DNA of 64,000 nucleotides from Amycolatopsis sp. 2-15. GTDB taxonomy: Bacteria > Actinomycetota > Actinomycetes > Mycobacteriales > Pseudonocardiaceae. Shown here in pieces: positions 17,901 through 25,661 of this stretch. Under the pieces are notes generated by a model. The model was not told where the DNA came from, did not search any database, and worked only from the letters and a program-made list of their open reading frames with translations. A program made the position numbers and the translations under genes. Within the stretch, counting starts at the first letter, position 1. The number at the start of each line of letters is the position of its first letter. The stretch spans positions 1-64,000 of the forward strand of contig NZ_CP127294.1 of NCBI RefSeq assembly GCF_030285625.1, written 5' to 3'.

Positions 17901-19200
17901 GTGCGTTGAATTGTCCAACCACATTCGGCGCGTCGCTGCAGTTCGCGACGTTCATGTCGGATACCCAGTAGGGCCAGCTCGGCTGCTGGTTCCAGGTCGT
18001 GCCACTGTTGGCGGGGTTCGAGATCCACAGGCCGGTCGGATCAGGATTACAGCTGTAGCTGTGCTGGATCGTGGTGTTCAGGGTTGCGGACTTGATCACC
18101 GTGCCGCCGAGGCGCGAGGTGTTCATCTGGATGTACGACCGCGATTTCGCTGCGCTGTCGTAATCCTCGTACCCAGCCTTCAGGTTTGACAGGTCACCTG
18201 TGGACGCATTCCAGTTGTGCGCGTCCGCGTGCCCGGACTGCACCACCACGTGCGACTGAATGCCGCAGGAGGTGCACCAGTTGCTTGGGTCCAGGGACAC
18301 CGGGTACTTCGTGGCCGGGTCGGCGAGGAACGCTTCGTCCGGCGTGATCGTTACCTTGTCCGGCGTGAGTGTGAAGTCCATCATCGCTTCGTGGCGGCCG
18401 CCGCCTTCGCCGAGTTGCTGCTCAGCCTGGGAACCTTCACCAGACGAGTCCCACATCCTCGAGGCGTCACCGGCGAAGACGACCTGCCCGCTGGAGTCCT
18501 TGACCTCGAGACCGTCCGTGGGCGCCGATTGGGCCGGTGTGCCGCGCCCATCGCCTTCAGCCACAGAGACCGTCGCGTTGTGCGTGTACAGACCGAACGG
18601 CACATCACGCAACTGAGGATTCTTCGCCGCTTCGGGGGTCTTGATGACGAGGTTCTCGGTGTACCCCTCGGTCGCGGCCTTGACTGTCAGGTCAACCCCA
18701 GGGAGCACCTCCGGGTAGGTGGCGGTGTCTCCGGAAAGGGTCGGAGCTGGGAGGTCGCTGGTCCACTTCAGACCGACCGCCGTGCCGTCCTCTCCCGCCT
18801 GGACAATCGGCTTCGCAGCCGAGCCTGTGCCCCCGGGATTGAGACTGACGTCCACGGTGACGGCTTTGGGGCCGATGGAGCCGTCGGGTCTTCGCACCAG
18901 TGTCGTGTCGATCGGCGCCCATCCGGCGCCCTGCTTGACCCGCACGGGGTGCACGTACTCGGTCAACGTCCAGGAACCATCGGGGTTCGCGACCGTCTTC
19001 GACGTCTCCGTCGTCTCCGAGGTGACCTCGACCTGCTTGTCACCAGCCCGGGCGTACGCCGTCGCCGTCGCCTCGTCCGGCGCCACATCCGGGACGTTCG
19101 CGGCCGGCGCCGCGAGAACCGGCTGCACCATCGCCACGGAGCTCAGAACCACCGCAGCCGTCACGACAACAGCGCGCCAGCGCACACCAACAGAACGCAC
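14935..19200 (-). CDS. Secreted LamG-repeat exoprotein, RHS partner
   Basis: 1421 aa from GTG 19200, preceded by gagggg 7 bases upstream. Signal peptide VRSVGVRWRAVVVTAAVVLS with cleavage after LAAPA. Residues about 60-400 are a region with the repeated beta pattern of DNRLRE-type secreted proteins (YPVSLDPSNWCTSCG, SRSYIQMNTS). Three LamG/concanavalin-like jelly rolls follow at about 797-935 (ALTLDGSSGYVNT), 1025-1165 (VHFDGSTGYGT) and 1217-1400 (ARFDGSGTGQIDA). The last two LamG units share the YDASTGTM / YDTSTGTM signature. Such proteins are the usual upstream partner of RHS genes in actinobacteria, and may bind wall or glycan surfaces. The gap to the RHS start is 41 bp, so one transcript is likely. 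19201-19462 is its promoter region. Confidence 0.85.
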   Translation of the reverse strand: MRSVGVRWRAVVVTAAVVLSSVAMVQPVLAAPAANVPDVAPDEATATAYARAGDKQVEVTSETTETSKTVANPDGSWTLTEYVHPVRVKQGAGWAPIDTTLVRRPDGSIGPKAVTVDVSLNPGGTGSAAKPIVQAGEDGTAVGLKWTSDLPAPTLSGDTATYPEVLPGVDLTVKAATEGYTENLVIKTPEAAKNPQLRDVPFGLYTHNATVSVAEGDGRGTPAQSAPTDGLEVKDSSGQVVFAGDASRMWDSSGEGSQAEQQLGEGGGRHEAMMDFTLTPDKVTITPDEAFLADPATKYPVSLDPSNWCTSCGIQSHVVVQSGHADAHNWNASTGDLSNLKAGYEDYDSAAKSRSYIQMNTSRLGGTVIKSATLNTTIQHSYSCNPDPTGLWISNPANSGTTWNQQPSWPYWVSDMNVANCSDAPNVVGQFNALKAAQDAAANHWQSAWFVLAAHNETTTAAWRRFDLNPYFQVDYDSYPNPPANLSMQNGLLPCTSGPNRPWVFTKTPQLAGRVSDPDGGTLLAGFKVGAGTAGSSTNVHDNSGTPVTVGTPGPNQAATAQLAAVPSGWIAGDGVYNWSMQVSDGQLSSPWVGNCEFTVDSVVPRAPSVTMTGTPPDHQNDSVHFGVSVGMATAGFYDVDHFIYTTDGSEPQPQGSPSVKATQGTDGSGNLVATADLSALAINGNQNLIKVKAVNKAGTPGPDATCVTSGNLDAGSCSFHVLPYTPSVGLVGAWPLDEMGGRVLADAANTTPNNDGLAVHTASLIAGGDWVAGYDHGNAWTHPDTAGYSEGTKGALTLDGSSGYVNTTGSVLDTTKSFSVGAWVKLANTNGFQTVISQDGNQGSGFYLQYSKDDNAWAFSMLSADQANAGVVRAKATKPPALGIWTHVAGTYDASTGTMTLYVDGVKQLTNVITSWGATGNLVIGAAKHNGARTDFLAGQVDDVQVWQRVLSAQDAHDLANAAVPLAKYGLAEGCTDVLGTTVPSLQSNWAFDDANGGTANDTSAFGNAMTLNGGYGWTSGQAAGAVHFDGSTGYGTAAPAVDTTQSFTVSAWAKLDDANGYYTLFTQGGQHTAAFQLRYSPDVNRWVFGMTTADDDTVDNYHWALGSQAPQVGAWTMLTGVFDQETMRVRLYVNGKLEGQNTLPTVWSAQGAFNVGSNIGVGNFFKGSVDQVQAWGQVLTDDQVASLYGHRYFDTISKTTGTGSGGVSLAADDNACAARFDGSGTGQIDAGRPANLRTEKSYTVEAWVYHSWTADDVAAHGAIDPNGRAVVGMDDPQFSAELLGYHPLPDANGVVHPKWTMLISSSPTDPGAWWAVSDADAVDNTWVHLSATYDTSTGTMAFYVNGKKQNTYLGTTNGQGITSRPSTGDLFIGRGVWNGQRSDQWYGDVAGVRVYAGVRDMALVGSDRVEDDPRQLLAG

Positions 19201-19462
19201 GAGATCCCCCTCGTCAGAAGCAACCAGCCAACCTGCTGGGCCCCCGACGAACCCGAGATCACTTTGCCAAATGGGATTACCAAAGGGAATAGACCAAGCG
19301 GCGTATTCGACGAATCGCGACCATGTGACCCAAGTCGCATTGAAGGAAGTAAGGCCGCATTTCAGGCAAAACCTACTAAATTTCCCCAAAGCGGCAATAG
19401 GCACCACTGTCGAATCTCCGCGCGTCGTCCGGAGCATCCGACGACCAACCAGACAGCGCACG

Positions 19463-19788
19463 GTGGTGAACGTGTGCGTGCGGGTCGCGGTCGAGGTGTT
19501 GAACCGGGCTCCAGCGGACGACAGCACCGACTTCGACCACGTTGTCGAGGGCAGCGTGGAGGTTCGATCCGGATGCCTGGTCGTGATGGGCTGCACGGAT
19601 TTTGAGCCGGACGCGGTGCGTTTCGCTGTTCCGGCCGGGGCGCTGCGAGTGCGAGTGGGGAAGTCGAACCTGGAGGTCGCGGGGCGTTTGGGTATCGATT
19701 CCGACGAAGATCCCGCAACCATGGAGCACATACGAGCGCAAGTGTGGCCGGCGGCGACGGCGCCACTCCTCGTGCTCAAGCGATGGCC
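19463..19788 (+). pseudogene. Truncated small conserved actinobacterial protein
   Basis: From VNVCVRVAVEVLNRAP through FDHVVEGSVEVRSGCLVVMG, VPAGALRVRVGKSNLE and DSDEDPATMEHIRAQVWP to VLKRW this reads like the C-terminal two-thirds of a small protein family common in Streptomyces and relatives, which I know only as hypothetical. There is no start codon with ribosome site, and the N-terminal part is replaced by the LamG promoter region. After VLKRW the frame continues to 19942 with no resemblance to anything. It is therefore a fragment. It lies antisense to no gene and points away from the LamG gene. Confidence 0.45.
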
Positions 19789-19937
19789 TGCCGCCAGGAC
19801 GTACCCGGCAACCGCAGGAAGGCCCGCTGTGGTCAGCGGGGTCGTGGACACGTCACGATCGGCGTCCGGCGTCGCCGGCATCTTCGACCGAAGCTGCCTG
19901 GTGGTCGTCGCGCTGAAAAACGTCCGCAGCGTCCTCA

Positions 19938-20040
19938 GCTGAGCGCGGCGAAGTCCAGACGATCCTGTTGGTACGCACACAGCTCGCCGTCCAGCACCAC
20001 CCGGCCCAGCGCGGCCGCCGCCTCCAGCCCCTCGGTGAGT
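19938..20040 (-). pseudogene. Fragment of an ATP-dependent DNA ligase
   Basis: The minus strand reads LTEGLEAAAALGRVVLDGEL then CAYQQDRLDFAALS. This is the strand-motif region (VLDGELxxW...RLDFAAL) of ATP-dependent DNA ligases such as LigC/LigD. Only about 34 residues survive; nothing of the KxDG active site or OB domain is present nearby. It shows that the flanking region has been recombined repeatedly. Confidence 0.6.
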
Positions 20041-20281
20041 GGCGCTGTGTTACTGGCCCCGCTCGGGGACTGTCTCACGGGTCACCTGCGGCGTCCACGT
20101 CGACCGGGGCGGCGTCGGTCGGCCCGCGCAGACCTGCCACGGGTATCCATCCCAGGGGGACGCCTGGATGGACGACGGCAAGTACCTCTGCCTGCGCTAC
20201 CGGCCCGGCTCGGCACGGTCGAACCTGATGGCTTTCGCTCTGCCGCGATCCCGGGGGTGCAGGCCTCGGCTCAGTCATGCC

Positions 20282-20560
20282 CTAACACGTCAGCCGACGC
20301 ACGGGCGCCCGGCGGCCCCAGCTGAATTGCCCAGGGGGGCCGGCGGCCAGAACTACATGGCCTTCACGCCGCGTGGTGTCGTAGGTCCAGGTCCGGAAGT
20401 CCGATTCACGGGTGTAGACGGTCGATGCCACACCCGGAAGTTCCGCAGCGGCGCGGCTGCACGATCCCACCAACCGCGGAACGCCGTTTTTCACGGCAAC
20501 AGCCGGACCTCCGGAGTCACGCCCTCGACCAGGCAGCAGAACGTCGGGTGAACGACGACG
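20282..20560 (-). pseudogene. C-terminal fragment of a trypsin-like (S1) serine protease
   Basis: The minus strand reads GRDSGGPAVAVKNG, containing the Ser nucleophile motif DSGGP (codons near 20505-20518), then PRLVGSCSRAAAELPGVAST and VYTRESDFRTWTYDTTR, the end of an S1 protease fold. It stops at 20282. The His and Asp parts of the triad are absent upstream (to 20600), so it is a fragment. Between this and the ligase fragment, 20041-20281 has open frames but no family I recognise. Confidence 0.65.
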
Positions 20561-20865
20561 TGCCGACCGCGAGCGGCACTCATAATCTCACCGGCCACGT
20601 ATGAGTCGGGTTATGTGCGCGCCGTACATGATGCGGATGCCCTCAATTCCAAGATCGCGGACAGCGATCCGAAACTACTCGGAGCGATACGCTGGCGTCC
20701 TATACCATGGCCAACAATCGATCGCCGTGCCCGCGATCGCCTGGAGCAAATCTGGAGCAGACCTGCGTATTCAACCGCGATCAACCGCACCACACCGCGC
20801 GCAACTGCAACCAACGACGTCGCCCGACCAGCGGTTTCTCCATAACCGCAGGTCAGAGCCCTAAG
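20561..20865. other. Region without a supported gene, left flank of the tRNA-like scar
   Basis: Short overlapping frames on both strands, none protein-like. The phrase tggagcaaatctggagc (20741-20757) is the kind of sequence seen next to integrase attachment sites in actinobacterial elements. I see nothing else in it. Confidence 0.4.
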
Positions 20866-20916
20866 TGCACCTCACTGGCAGTGAGGGGGTCAGGGGTTCG
20901 AGTCCCCTTAGCTCCA
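20866..20916 (+). other. 3' half of a tRNA gene, probable attachment-site scar
   Basis: The sequence carries a T-arm (aggggttcgagtcccct, 20892-20908) and an acceptor 3' strand (tagctcca) just as at the end of a tRNA gene. It is preceded by a small hairpin ctcactggcagtgag at 20871-20885. No matching 5' acceptor (tggagcta) or D-arm exists in the 80 bases upstream, so this is not a complete tRNA. Integrative elements of actinobacteria often duplicate exactly this part of a tRNA at one end. Read on the minus strand it gives ELRGLEPLTPSLPV, a false peptide often seen in actinobacterial annotations. Confidence 0.6.
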
Positions 20917-20988
20917 CTCTAGGGTTGTTATTCGAACCCCTGCCCGCGTGAACGCCCTCCAGCAGGAGGGCAACACCGGAAGTTGAGA

Positions 20989-21016
20989 GGCCATCCGCTG
21001 AGCGGATGGCCTTTTT
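20989..21016 (+). terminator. Strong rho-independent terminator
   Basis: Perfect 10-bp stem ggccatccgc (20989-20998) / gcggatggcc (21002-21011) with loop tga, followed by ttttt at 21012-21016. It lies 73 bp after the tRNA 3' half on the same strand and probably belonged to the original tRNA gene. Confidence 0.85.
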
Positions 21017-21049
21017 GCTGCTTCTGCGACCCGACTGAGTCGTCGGCAC

Positions 21050-21250
21050 CGGCGCCTCCCGCCCAGGAACGTGTTCGTGCTGAAGGACGTGCAGCTGTCC
21101 AAAGGGGTCTTGGAGGTCGTGGTCGGCGACCCCGTCCTCTTCGATGTAGAGGCCGTGGAAGATCGCTTGATTGAGCAGACGCCGTTGCTGGTCGTTGCAG
21201 CGGCTGCAGAGCTTGTCGGAGTCTCCAGGAACTTGAGGGCGACCCGTCGG
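21050..21250 (-). pseudogene. C-terminal fragment of a large serine recombinase
   Basis: The minus strand reads RVALKFLETP, then (after a one-base loss near 21225) DKLCSRCNDQQRRLLNQAIF, HGLYIEEDGVADHDLQDPFG and LHVLQ. This is the coiled-coil/C-terminal end of resolvase-family integrases (typical pattern RRLLNQAIFERLYVDE...L.EPF..L). The catalytic and zinc domains are absent. It lies beside the tRNA 3' half, as expected for an integrase next to its attachment site. Confidence 0.6.
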
Positions 21251-21359
21251 CGGCGAAGCCGCCTTCTTCGCGACGATCGGAGGTCTAGTCACCCTGCGGC
21301 TGGTACTGACAGGTCCGTAAACCTCGGCTCTGCCGTGGTCAGCCGCCGTGGGAGACAGC

Positions 21360-22017
21360 TCAATGATTGGGCAACAGAGCCGAGATGGTTGATACAGCGT
21401 GATTTCTCGCTGTCACATCGTCTGACCAGACAGGAGTATCGCGGGCGGGCAAGATCATGAAATCGACAGGTTTCCGGTTCCACAGATGTAGACGCAGCTT
21501 GGGAGGAACATTCTGGGGCGCTGTCGCTTCGGTGATTTCACTTACCCTGTAACGTTTTCGCACTCCGAGTCCCCACAGAGGCTTGAAGACGAGAAACTCT
21601 CCGTCCACGACCAACTTTCCGCCGACACGGTTCAGCCTGCCGGTCCTGGTAAACGGCCTGCCGGCGAACCACTCAGCCTTCGCGTCAACCGCGAGGGCGG
21701 AGGCCCGTGAAGCATGAATGACCAACTGTTCGGGCAACCGGGTGATTTGCAGCGGGCGCCAGGTCGCGCGGCTCGTGGCGACCAGCCGCAGGTCGGCGTG
21801 CGGAGCTGCGTTCCGCCACGCGCGCAGCAGGACCTCGAGCCTGGTGGAGTTCAGGAATCGGACCTCGGACAGTCCACCACGAGACGCCGGGGCCGTCGAG
21901 CTATGCCGTCTCCAGTGCTTCTCTCATCGTGGGCGCGGTGTGCTGATCCACGACACCGTCCACGACGAGAACCAGCGTCCGTCCAGTTTGCACCACCGTG
22001 ACGTTCAAGGTCGAGCG
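21360..22017 (-). pseudogene. STAS domain joined to a PH-like domain, two frameshifts
   Basis: Three frames together give a STAS (anti-sigma antagonist-like) domain: TLNVTVVQTGRTLVLVVDGV, MREALETA, then after a shift near 21900 ARRPRRLVVD, then after a missing base near 21879 LSEVRFLNSTRLEVLLRAW, ADLRLVATS and TRLPEQLVIHASRASALAV. The frame then runs into about 95 residues with a GRAM/PH-like pattern (TGRLNRVGGKLVVDGEFLVF, ISALLPNH at the end). The stop is at 21360. With two disruptions it is probably dead, unless the last frame is expressed from an internal TTG or GTG start. The combination may itself be a fusion scar. 22018-22240 has no gene I can support. Confidence 0.55.
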
Positions 22018-22240
22018 GCGGCGCACCGGGGCGGTGACTTCTCAGCCGCGATGTCGTCAGGCGCCTGGGTGGCACCACTGCCGGCGCTCCGGCGCTGCCT
22101 GGCGCAAGTCTGCCGCCACGGTGCGAACCCCGGTCTTCGTTCGTGCCCGGCGGTTCCAGGTTCGCGACCGCTGCCGTACACGCGAGGGCACGAGGACAGG
22201 CGCCCTGCTACGAGATTCCGGACGGCCGGCCCCTCAGCGC

Positions 22241-22663
22241 TCACCAGAGCGTGTGATGTGTGACCGTAGCGTGGATGTCGCCCATGCCGGCGCCGATGAG
22301 TCCGGAGTAGGGCACCCCTTCCTGATCGACCGCGAGAATGCGAACGGTGAACAGCGGGGCGACAGCACCAGTGACGTCGACGACATTGGCATGGCTCGCG
22401 AGCTCGAAGACGCAGCGAATCGCAGCCATGGTCTCCTTAAGATCGGGATCGCACTCAGGCGACAAACCTTCGATCCGAACGTCGAGCTCACGATGATCCG
22501 GAGCGACGTCGACACACACCGCTGCCCGCTCCGGAAACTGTCCTTGTGCTCGAAGCTCACCTACTTCATGTACGAGATGACCGGCGACGGCGGACAATGA
22601 GGGGCCGATTTCGAGATGGTCCGCACCGGTGATGCACAGCGCCGACCGAAAGATATCGATCAT
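22241..22663 (-). CDS. Conserved-looking protein of unknown function
   Basis: 140 aa from ATG 22663, with gaagg 8 bases upstream. There is no signal peptide or membrane segment. It is acidic, with a regular alternation of beta-like stretches (LEIGPSLSAVAGHLVHEV, RELDVRIEGLS, APLFTVRILAVDQEG). It starts 31 bp after the stop of the ice-binding-like gene on the same strand and is likely translated from the same message. I do not recognise a family and assign no function. Confidence 0.6.
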   Translation of the reverse strand: MIDIFRSALCITGADHLEIGPSLSAVAGHLVHEVGELRAQGQFPERAAVCVDVAPDHRELDVRIEGLSPECDPDLKETMAAIRCVFELASHANVVDVTGAVAPLFTVRILAVDQEGVPYSGLIGAGMGDIHATVTHHTLW

Positions 22664-22694
22664 GTGATCGCCTTCTCGAGTAGAGTCGTCCGTC

Positions 22695-24086
22695 TCATTC
22701 GGACTGACGCCGGAACTTGCGGGCGCGCAGGACGAAGAGAAGCAATCCACCAAGGGCGATGAGGAGGAATCCGAGGCCGACCAGGGGACCAAGCAGCGGG
22801 CTGGCGCCGGTGCTGGCGAGGTTCGAGGGCCCGGTGGGATAGTCCGGGAACCCTCGACCGCTGCCGTTTGAGCCGCTGTCGGTCCAGCTCGCACCGAGGC
22901 CACTCGAGCTGGTCGTCGTCTCCGCGCTGCTGTCGGAAGAGCCCGTGCCCGTCGTCGTGGTTGTCGAACTGCTAGTTGTGCCCGAATCGCTCGTCGTCGT
23001 CGGGCTCGTCGTGTCCGAATCGCTCGTCGACGTCGGACTCGTCGTGTCCGAATCGCTCGTCGTCGTCGTCGGGCTCGTCGTGTCCGAATCGCTCGTCGAC
23101 GTGGTCGGGCTCGTTGTATCCGAATCGCTCGTCGTCGTCGTCGGGCTCGTCGTGTCCGAATCGCTCGTCGTCGTCGTCGGGCTCGTCGTATCCGAATCGC
23201 TCGTCGTCGTCGTCGTCGTCGGGCTCGTCGTATCCGAATCGCTCGTCGTCGTCGGACTCGTCGTGTCGGTGTCACCGGTGGTCGTGGTGGTGGGCGTCGT
23301 GGAGCTGGTCGTGTCGGTGGTGGGTGTGGTGGTGTCGCAGTCGGGTGTGGTGAACGTGTTGTCGTCCAGGGACACCTGGCCGTTGCGCGCCAGTGCGCGA
23401 CCGGCGACCACCGTGCCGGTGGTCACCGTGATCGAGGTCAGCGCCATGATCGTGCCGACGAAGTTCGAGGTCGTGCCGAGCGTTGCCGAGCTGCCGACCT
23501 GCCAGTACACGTGACACGCCTGGGCACCGTTGACGAGGTTGACGTCGCTGGCCGAGGCCGTGATCAGCGTGGACGCCACCTGAAAGATCCACACGGTGTT
23601 CGGGTCGCCTTGGCCGTCCAGGGTCAGGGTTCCGCTGAGTGAGAGCGGGCCCGTGGAGTTGTAGACCCCGCCGGTCAGCGTCTGACCGACCAGATCGTCG
23701 GCGACGCTCGCGGTCGGCGCGCGTCCGGCAGCGTCGTTGTAAGCGGTGACGAGATCAGACTGGGCCTGAGCGGCCGCGGCATCCGCCGCGTGTGTGGCAC
23801 CCGCCGCGGTACCGGGCGGGAAACCGGTGATCGCGGTTCCCGGACTGACTCCGAGATCCCCGCTCAACGTGCTGGGACCCGTGTTGGTCACGGTCTGCCC
23901 ACCCAGCACGGAGTAGGACTCGGCCGTGCCCAGCCCGACCGGCGCTTCCGCGGCGGACGCCTCTGGCGCGGGCAGGGCTCCCACCAGAAGCAGGACGCTC
24001 ACCACCACACCGAGACCCCCGGCCGCGCACCAACGCGCACGGCGTGATCCTCGAACCGAGCTTATTCTGGCGGGATCGCCGTCCAT
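22695..24086 (-). CDS. DUF3494 ice-binding-like protein with LAxTG wall anchor
   Basis: 463 aa from ATG 24086 (ggaaggcaaggcga upstream). Signal peptide about residues 20-48 (CAAGGLGVVVSVLLLVGALP). Residues about 50-260 match the ice-binding DUF3494 fold: LGTAESYSVLGGQTVTNTGP, LSGDLGVSPGTAITGFPPG, LTLDGQGDPNTVWIFQ, NFVGTIMALTSITVTTG. A low-complexity Thr/Ser/Asp linker of 13-residue units follows (about 265-395). It ends in LASTG, a hydrophobic helix and an Arg-rich tail: a class E sortase (LAxTG) signal. The protein is therefore displayed on the cell wall. In non-polar bacteria such domains may act as adhesins; true ice binding is not shown. The next gene (22663) follows by 31 bp. Confidence 0.88.
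   Translation of the reverse strand: MDGDPARISSVRGSRRARWCAAGGLGVVVSVLLLVGALPAPEASAAEAPVGLGTAESYSVLGGQTVTNTGPSTLSGDLGVSPGTAITGFPPGTAAGATHAADAAAAQAQSDLVTAYNDAAGRAPTASVADDLVGQTLTGGVYNSTGPLSLSGTLTLDGQGDPNTVWIFQVASTLITASASDVNLVNGAQACHVYWQVGSSATLGTTSNFVGTIMALTSITVTTGTVVAGRALARNGQVSLDDNTFTTPDCDTTTPTTDTTSSTTPTTTTTGDTDTTSPTTTSDSDTTSPTTTTTTSDSDTTSPTTTTSDSDTTSPTTTTSDSDTTSPTTSTSDSDTTSPTTTTSDSDTTSPTSTSDSDTTSPTTTSDSGTTSSSTTTTTGTGSSDSSAETTTSSSGLGASWTDSGSNGSGRGFPDYPTGPSNLASTGASPLLGPLVGLGFLLIALGGLLLFVLRARKFRRQSE
22980..23270 (-). repeat. In-frame tandem repeat encoding the Thr/Ser/Asp stalk
   Basis: About nine imperfect copies of a unit near 30-39 bp (plus strand: gtgtccgaatcgctcgtcgtcgt and variants), each coding TSDSDTTSPTTT. 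Copy number probably varies by slippage between strains, changing how far the ice-binding-like head stands off the wall. It is coding and has no spacers, so it is not a CRISPR array. Confidence 0.85.
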
Positions 24087-24280
24087 TCGCCTTGCCTTCC
24101 GTCGATTCGACATTCGAGTCCGGCAAGGTCTGGGCCGAGAGAACTTTCCCACGCACAGAACACGTAGCAGCGAATTGAAGAAGTACGCCCCACCGGCTGC
24201 GGAAAGACTTCCGCAAAACGGTCACCACGTGGGTGAAACGCTAAACCCGCCGCAACGGTCATCACCAGGTCACTGAACGA

Positions 24281-24318
24281 TGTTCACTCGAACGTGGAGC
24301 TAAATGTTCACTCGAACG
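24281..24318 (-). promoter_or_regulatory. Direct repeat upstream of the wall-protein gene
   Basis: Two identical 14-mers tgttcactcgaacg at 24281-24294 and 24305-24318, spaced 24 bp start to start, about 195 bp upstream of the ATG at 24086. Two helical turns apart on the same face is typical of a regulator binding as two subunits. The regulator is unknown. The rest of 24087-24654 holds no gene I can support. Confidence 0.45.
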
Positions 24319-24654
24319 AGAATTTTGTAACCCGGTGCGACGCGCGAGAGCGTGGAACTCGTGAACTCCGCAGCCGGCCACCGACGTCGTCGCCGACGCA
24401 CGAACTCACCGTCCGAACTGCCGACCGACGATCAACACGAGGACCTGCATTGCCTCAGGTCACCACCGTACCGACCAACGGCGAGGCCTGGAACAACTGG
24501 GTCTTCGCCTGGCGGTCCGCGATGAGGTCCGCCTCAAGCTGCGCCGCATCGATATGGCACTGCTTGCTGCGCCCGCCGAAACAGTGGGGTTGAGGACCGG
24601 CGGACGCGTTCGAAGGTGCCACGCTACCCGGTGCGCCGACGCGTTCGTCCGTTG

Positions 24655-24756
24655 ACGAGCCGGGACGATGCTGGCGGCGACGGTGTTGAACGCGGCGTCG
24701 GTCTGGAAGATGAAGACCGCGCCGGGGTCGCCTTCGCCGTCGAGGGAGAGTGCCCA
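24655..24756 (-). pseudogene. Second piece of a broken ice-binding (DUF3494) paralogue
   Basis: The minus strand reads WALSLDGEGDPGAVFIFQTD then AAFNTVAASIVPA, closely like LTLDGQGDPNTVWIFQVAST of the intact gene. It corresponds to the stretch directly after the piece found at 25662-25860. The two pieces are in the right order and strand but 0.9 kb apart, with the sigma-factor gene between them. Confidence 0.65.
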
Positions 24757-24788
24757 CCAGCGCGACGAACGTTTCAACGAGACGACAC

Positions 24789-25379
24789 CTACGGGAGAGC
24801 ACGGGGAGCGTTGGCAGTGAAATGGTCGGCGTTGACCCTTTCCTTGCAGAACCTTCGGCGCAGCTCCTTCCGCGCACGATAAGCCAAGGCGTCAGCACCG
24901 TTGGGAGTGGTTTTCAGCGTGTCGCACACGGCACGCTTGCACTGGCGGTTGATGGTTGTCATGTGCAGTACTTCGCGATAGCGAGGGCACAGCTGGCTGA
25001 ATGCCCTGAGAGCGATTGTCAGAATCAATGAATCCTGCACGCATGATTCGCGGTGGTCCCAGAAGTTTTCGTCGGGTGGCGCTGACCACAAGTGCTCGAC
25101 CAGCGCCCTCTCTCTTTCCTCTGCTCGGGCACTGGAAGCCACTTCATTGCGGATAACGGTATTCAAGTATGCGGCGAACGTGATGTCACTAGGACCCGCC
25201 CCCCTGATCAAGGCCATGAGCGTCTTCTCGAAAGCTTGAGATACCAACTCATCGGCGTTCGACAAATTGAAGGTGCATCTGCGGGCAATCTGGTTCGCGC
25301 CGGCCAAGTGCAGCTCGAACAGCTGTCCGTAATGAGAGATCTCACCCAAGCGGACGAGATCGGTGAGCTCGGCGGTCAT
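24789..25379 (-). CDS. Sigma-70 family (ECF-like) RNA polymerase sigma factor
   Basis: 196 aa. Region 2 is visible at about residues 20-85 (LFELHLAGANQIARRCTFN, ADELVSQAFEKTLMALI, FAAYLNTVIRNEVAS) and region 4 at about 125-185 (LRAFSQLCPRYREVLHMTT...TPNGADALAYRARKELRRRF), the length expected of an ECF sigma factor. It would direct RNA polymerase to a small regulon. No anti-sigma gene adjoins. The codon use has lower GC at third positions than neighbours, and the gene interrupts the broken ice-binding paralogue, which suggests it arrived by transfer. The start overlaps the stop of a possible upstream reading frame by ATGA. Confidence 0.8.
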   Translation of the reverse strand: MTAELTDLVRLGEISHYGQLFELHLAGANQIARRCTFNLSNADELVSQAFEKTLMALIRGAGPSDITFAAYLNTVIRNEVASSARAEERERALVEHLWSAPPDENFWDHRESCVQDSLILTIALRAFSQLCPRYREVLHMTTINRQCKRAVCDTLKTTPNGADALAYRARKELRRRFCKERVNADHFTANAPRALP

Positions 25380-25630
25380 GAATGGCTCGCCTTCACCTGG
25401 TCTGGGGTTGCTATGGTTTCGGGCGTGAATGTGATGCCGTCGCGCTGGTGGAGATCAGCCAAGGGAGCGAGCGGAAAAACCGGCCCGGGCGGACATCGTG
25501 CCGGCGCCGGCAAGGCCCTGGCTGGAGCGGTAAAGCCGTTGGTCTCCACGGGAACCCGGGCGTCGTGGGCTGACGTGTGACCCGCAGCCACGGACGCTGC
25601 GCCCACCAGGATCGAATCCCGTGTCGCCAC
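25376..25630 (-). CDS. Possible small ORF coupled to the sigma gene (doubtful)
   Basis: 84 codons from GTG 25630 (VATRDSILVGAASVAAG...), ending in an ATGA overlap with the sigma-factor start. The overlap is the only support: there is no clear ribosome site, no recognisable domain, and the composition (Pro/Ala-rich) could be chance. It might be a leader or nothing. Confidence 0.25.
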   Translation of the reverse strand: MATRDSILVGAASVAAGHTSAHDARVPVETNGFTAPARALPAPARCPPGPVFPLAPLADLHQRDGITFTPETIATPDQVKASHS

Positions 25631-25661
25631 AGTGCCTTTGCGCGAGGTGCCGCAGCGCGCA

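Noticed and set aside
20861..21292. 143-aa minus-strand protein ending ELRGLEPLTPSLPV
   Set aside because: Its C-terminus is the antisense of the tRNA 3' half; only the recombinase-like middle is meaningful.
22980..23270. CRISPR-like repeat pattern
   Set aside because: Repeat is coding and contiguous, with no unique spacers or cas genes.
25608..25630. ggatcgaatcccgtg as a tRNA T-arm
   Set aside because: No stem partners or acceptor sequence around it.
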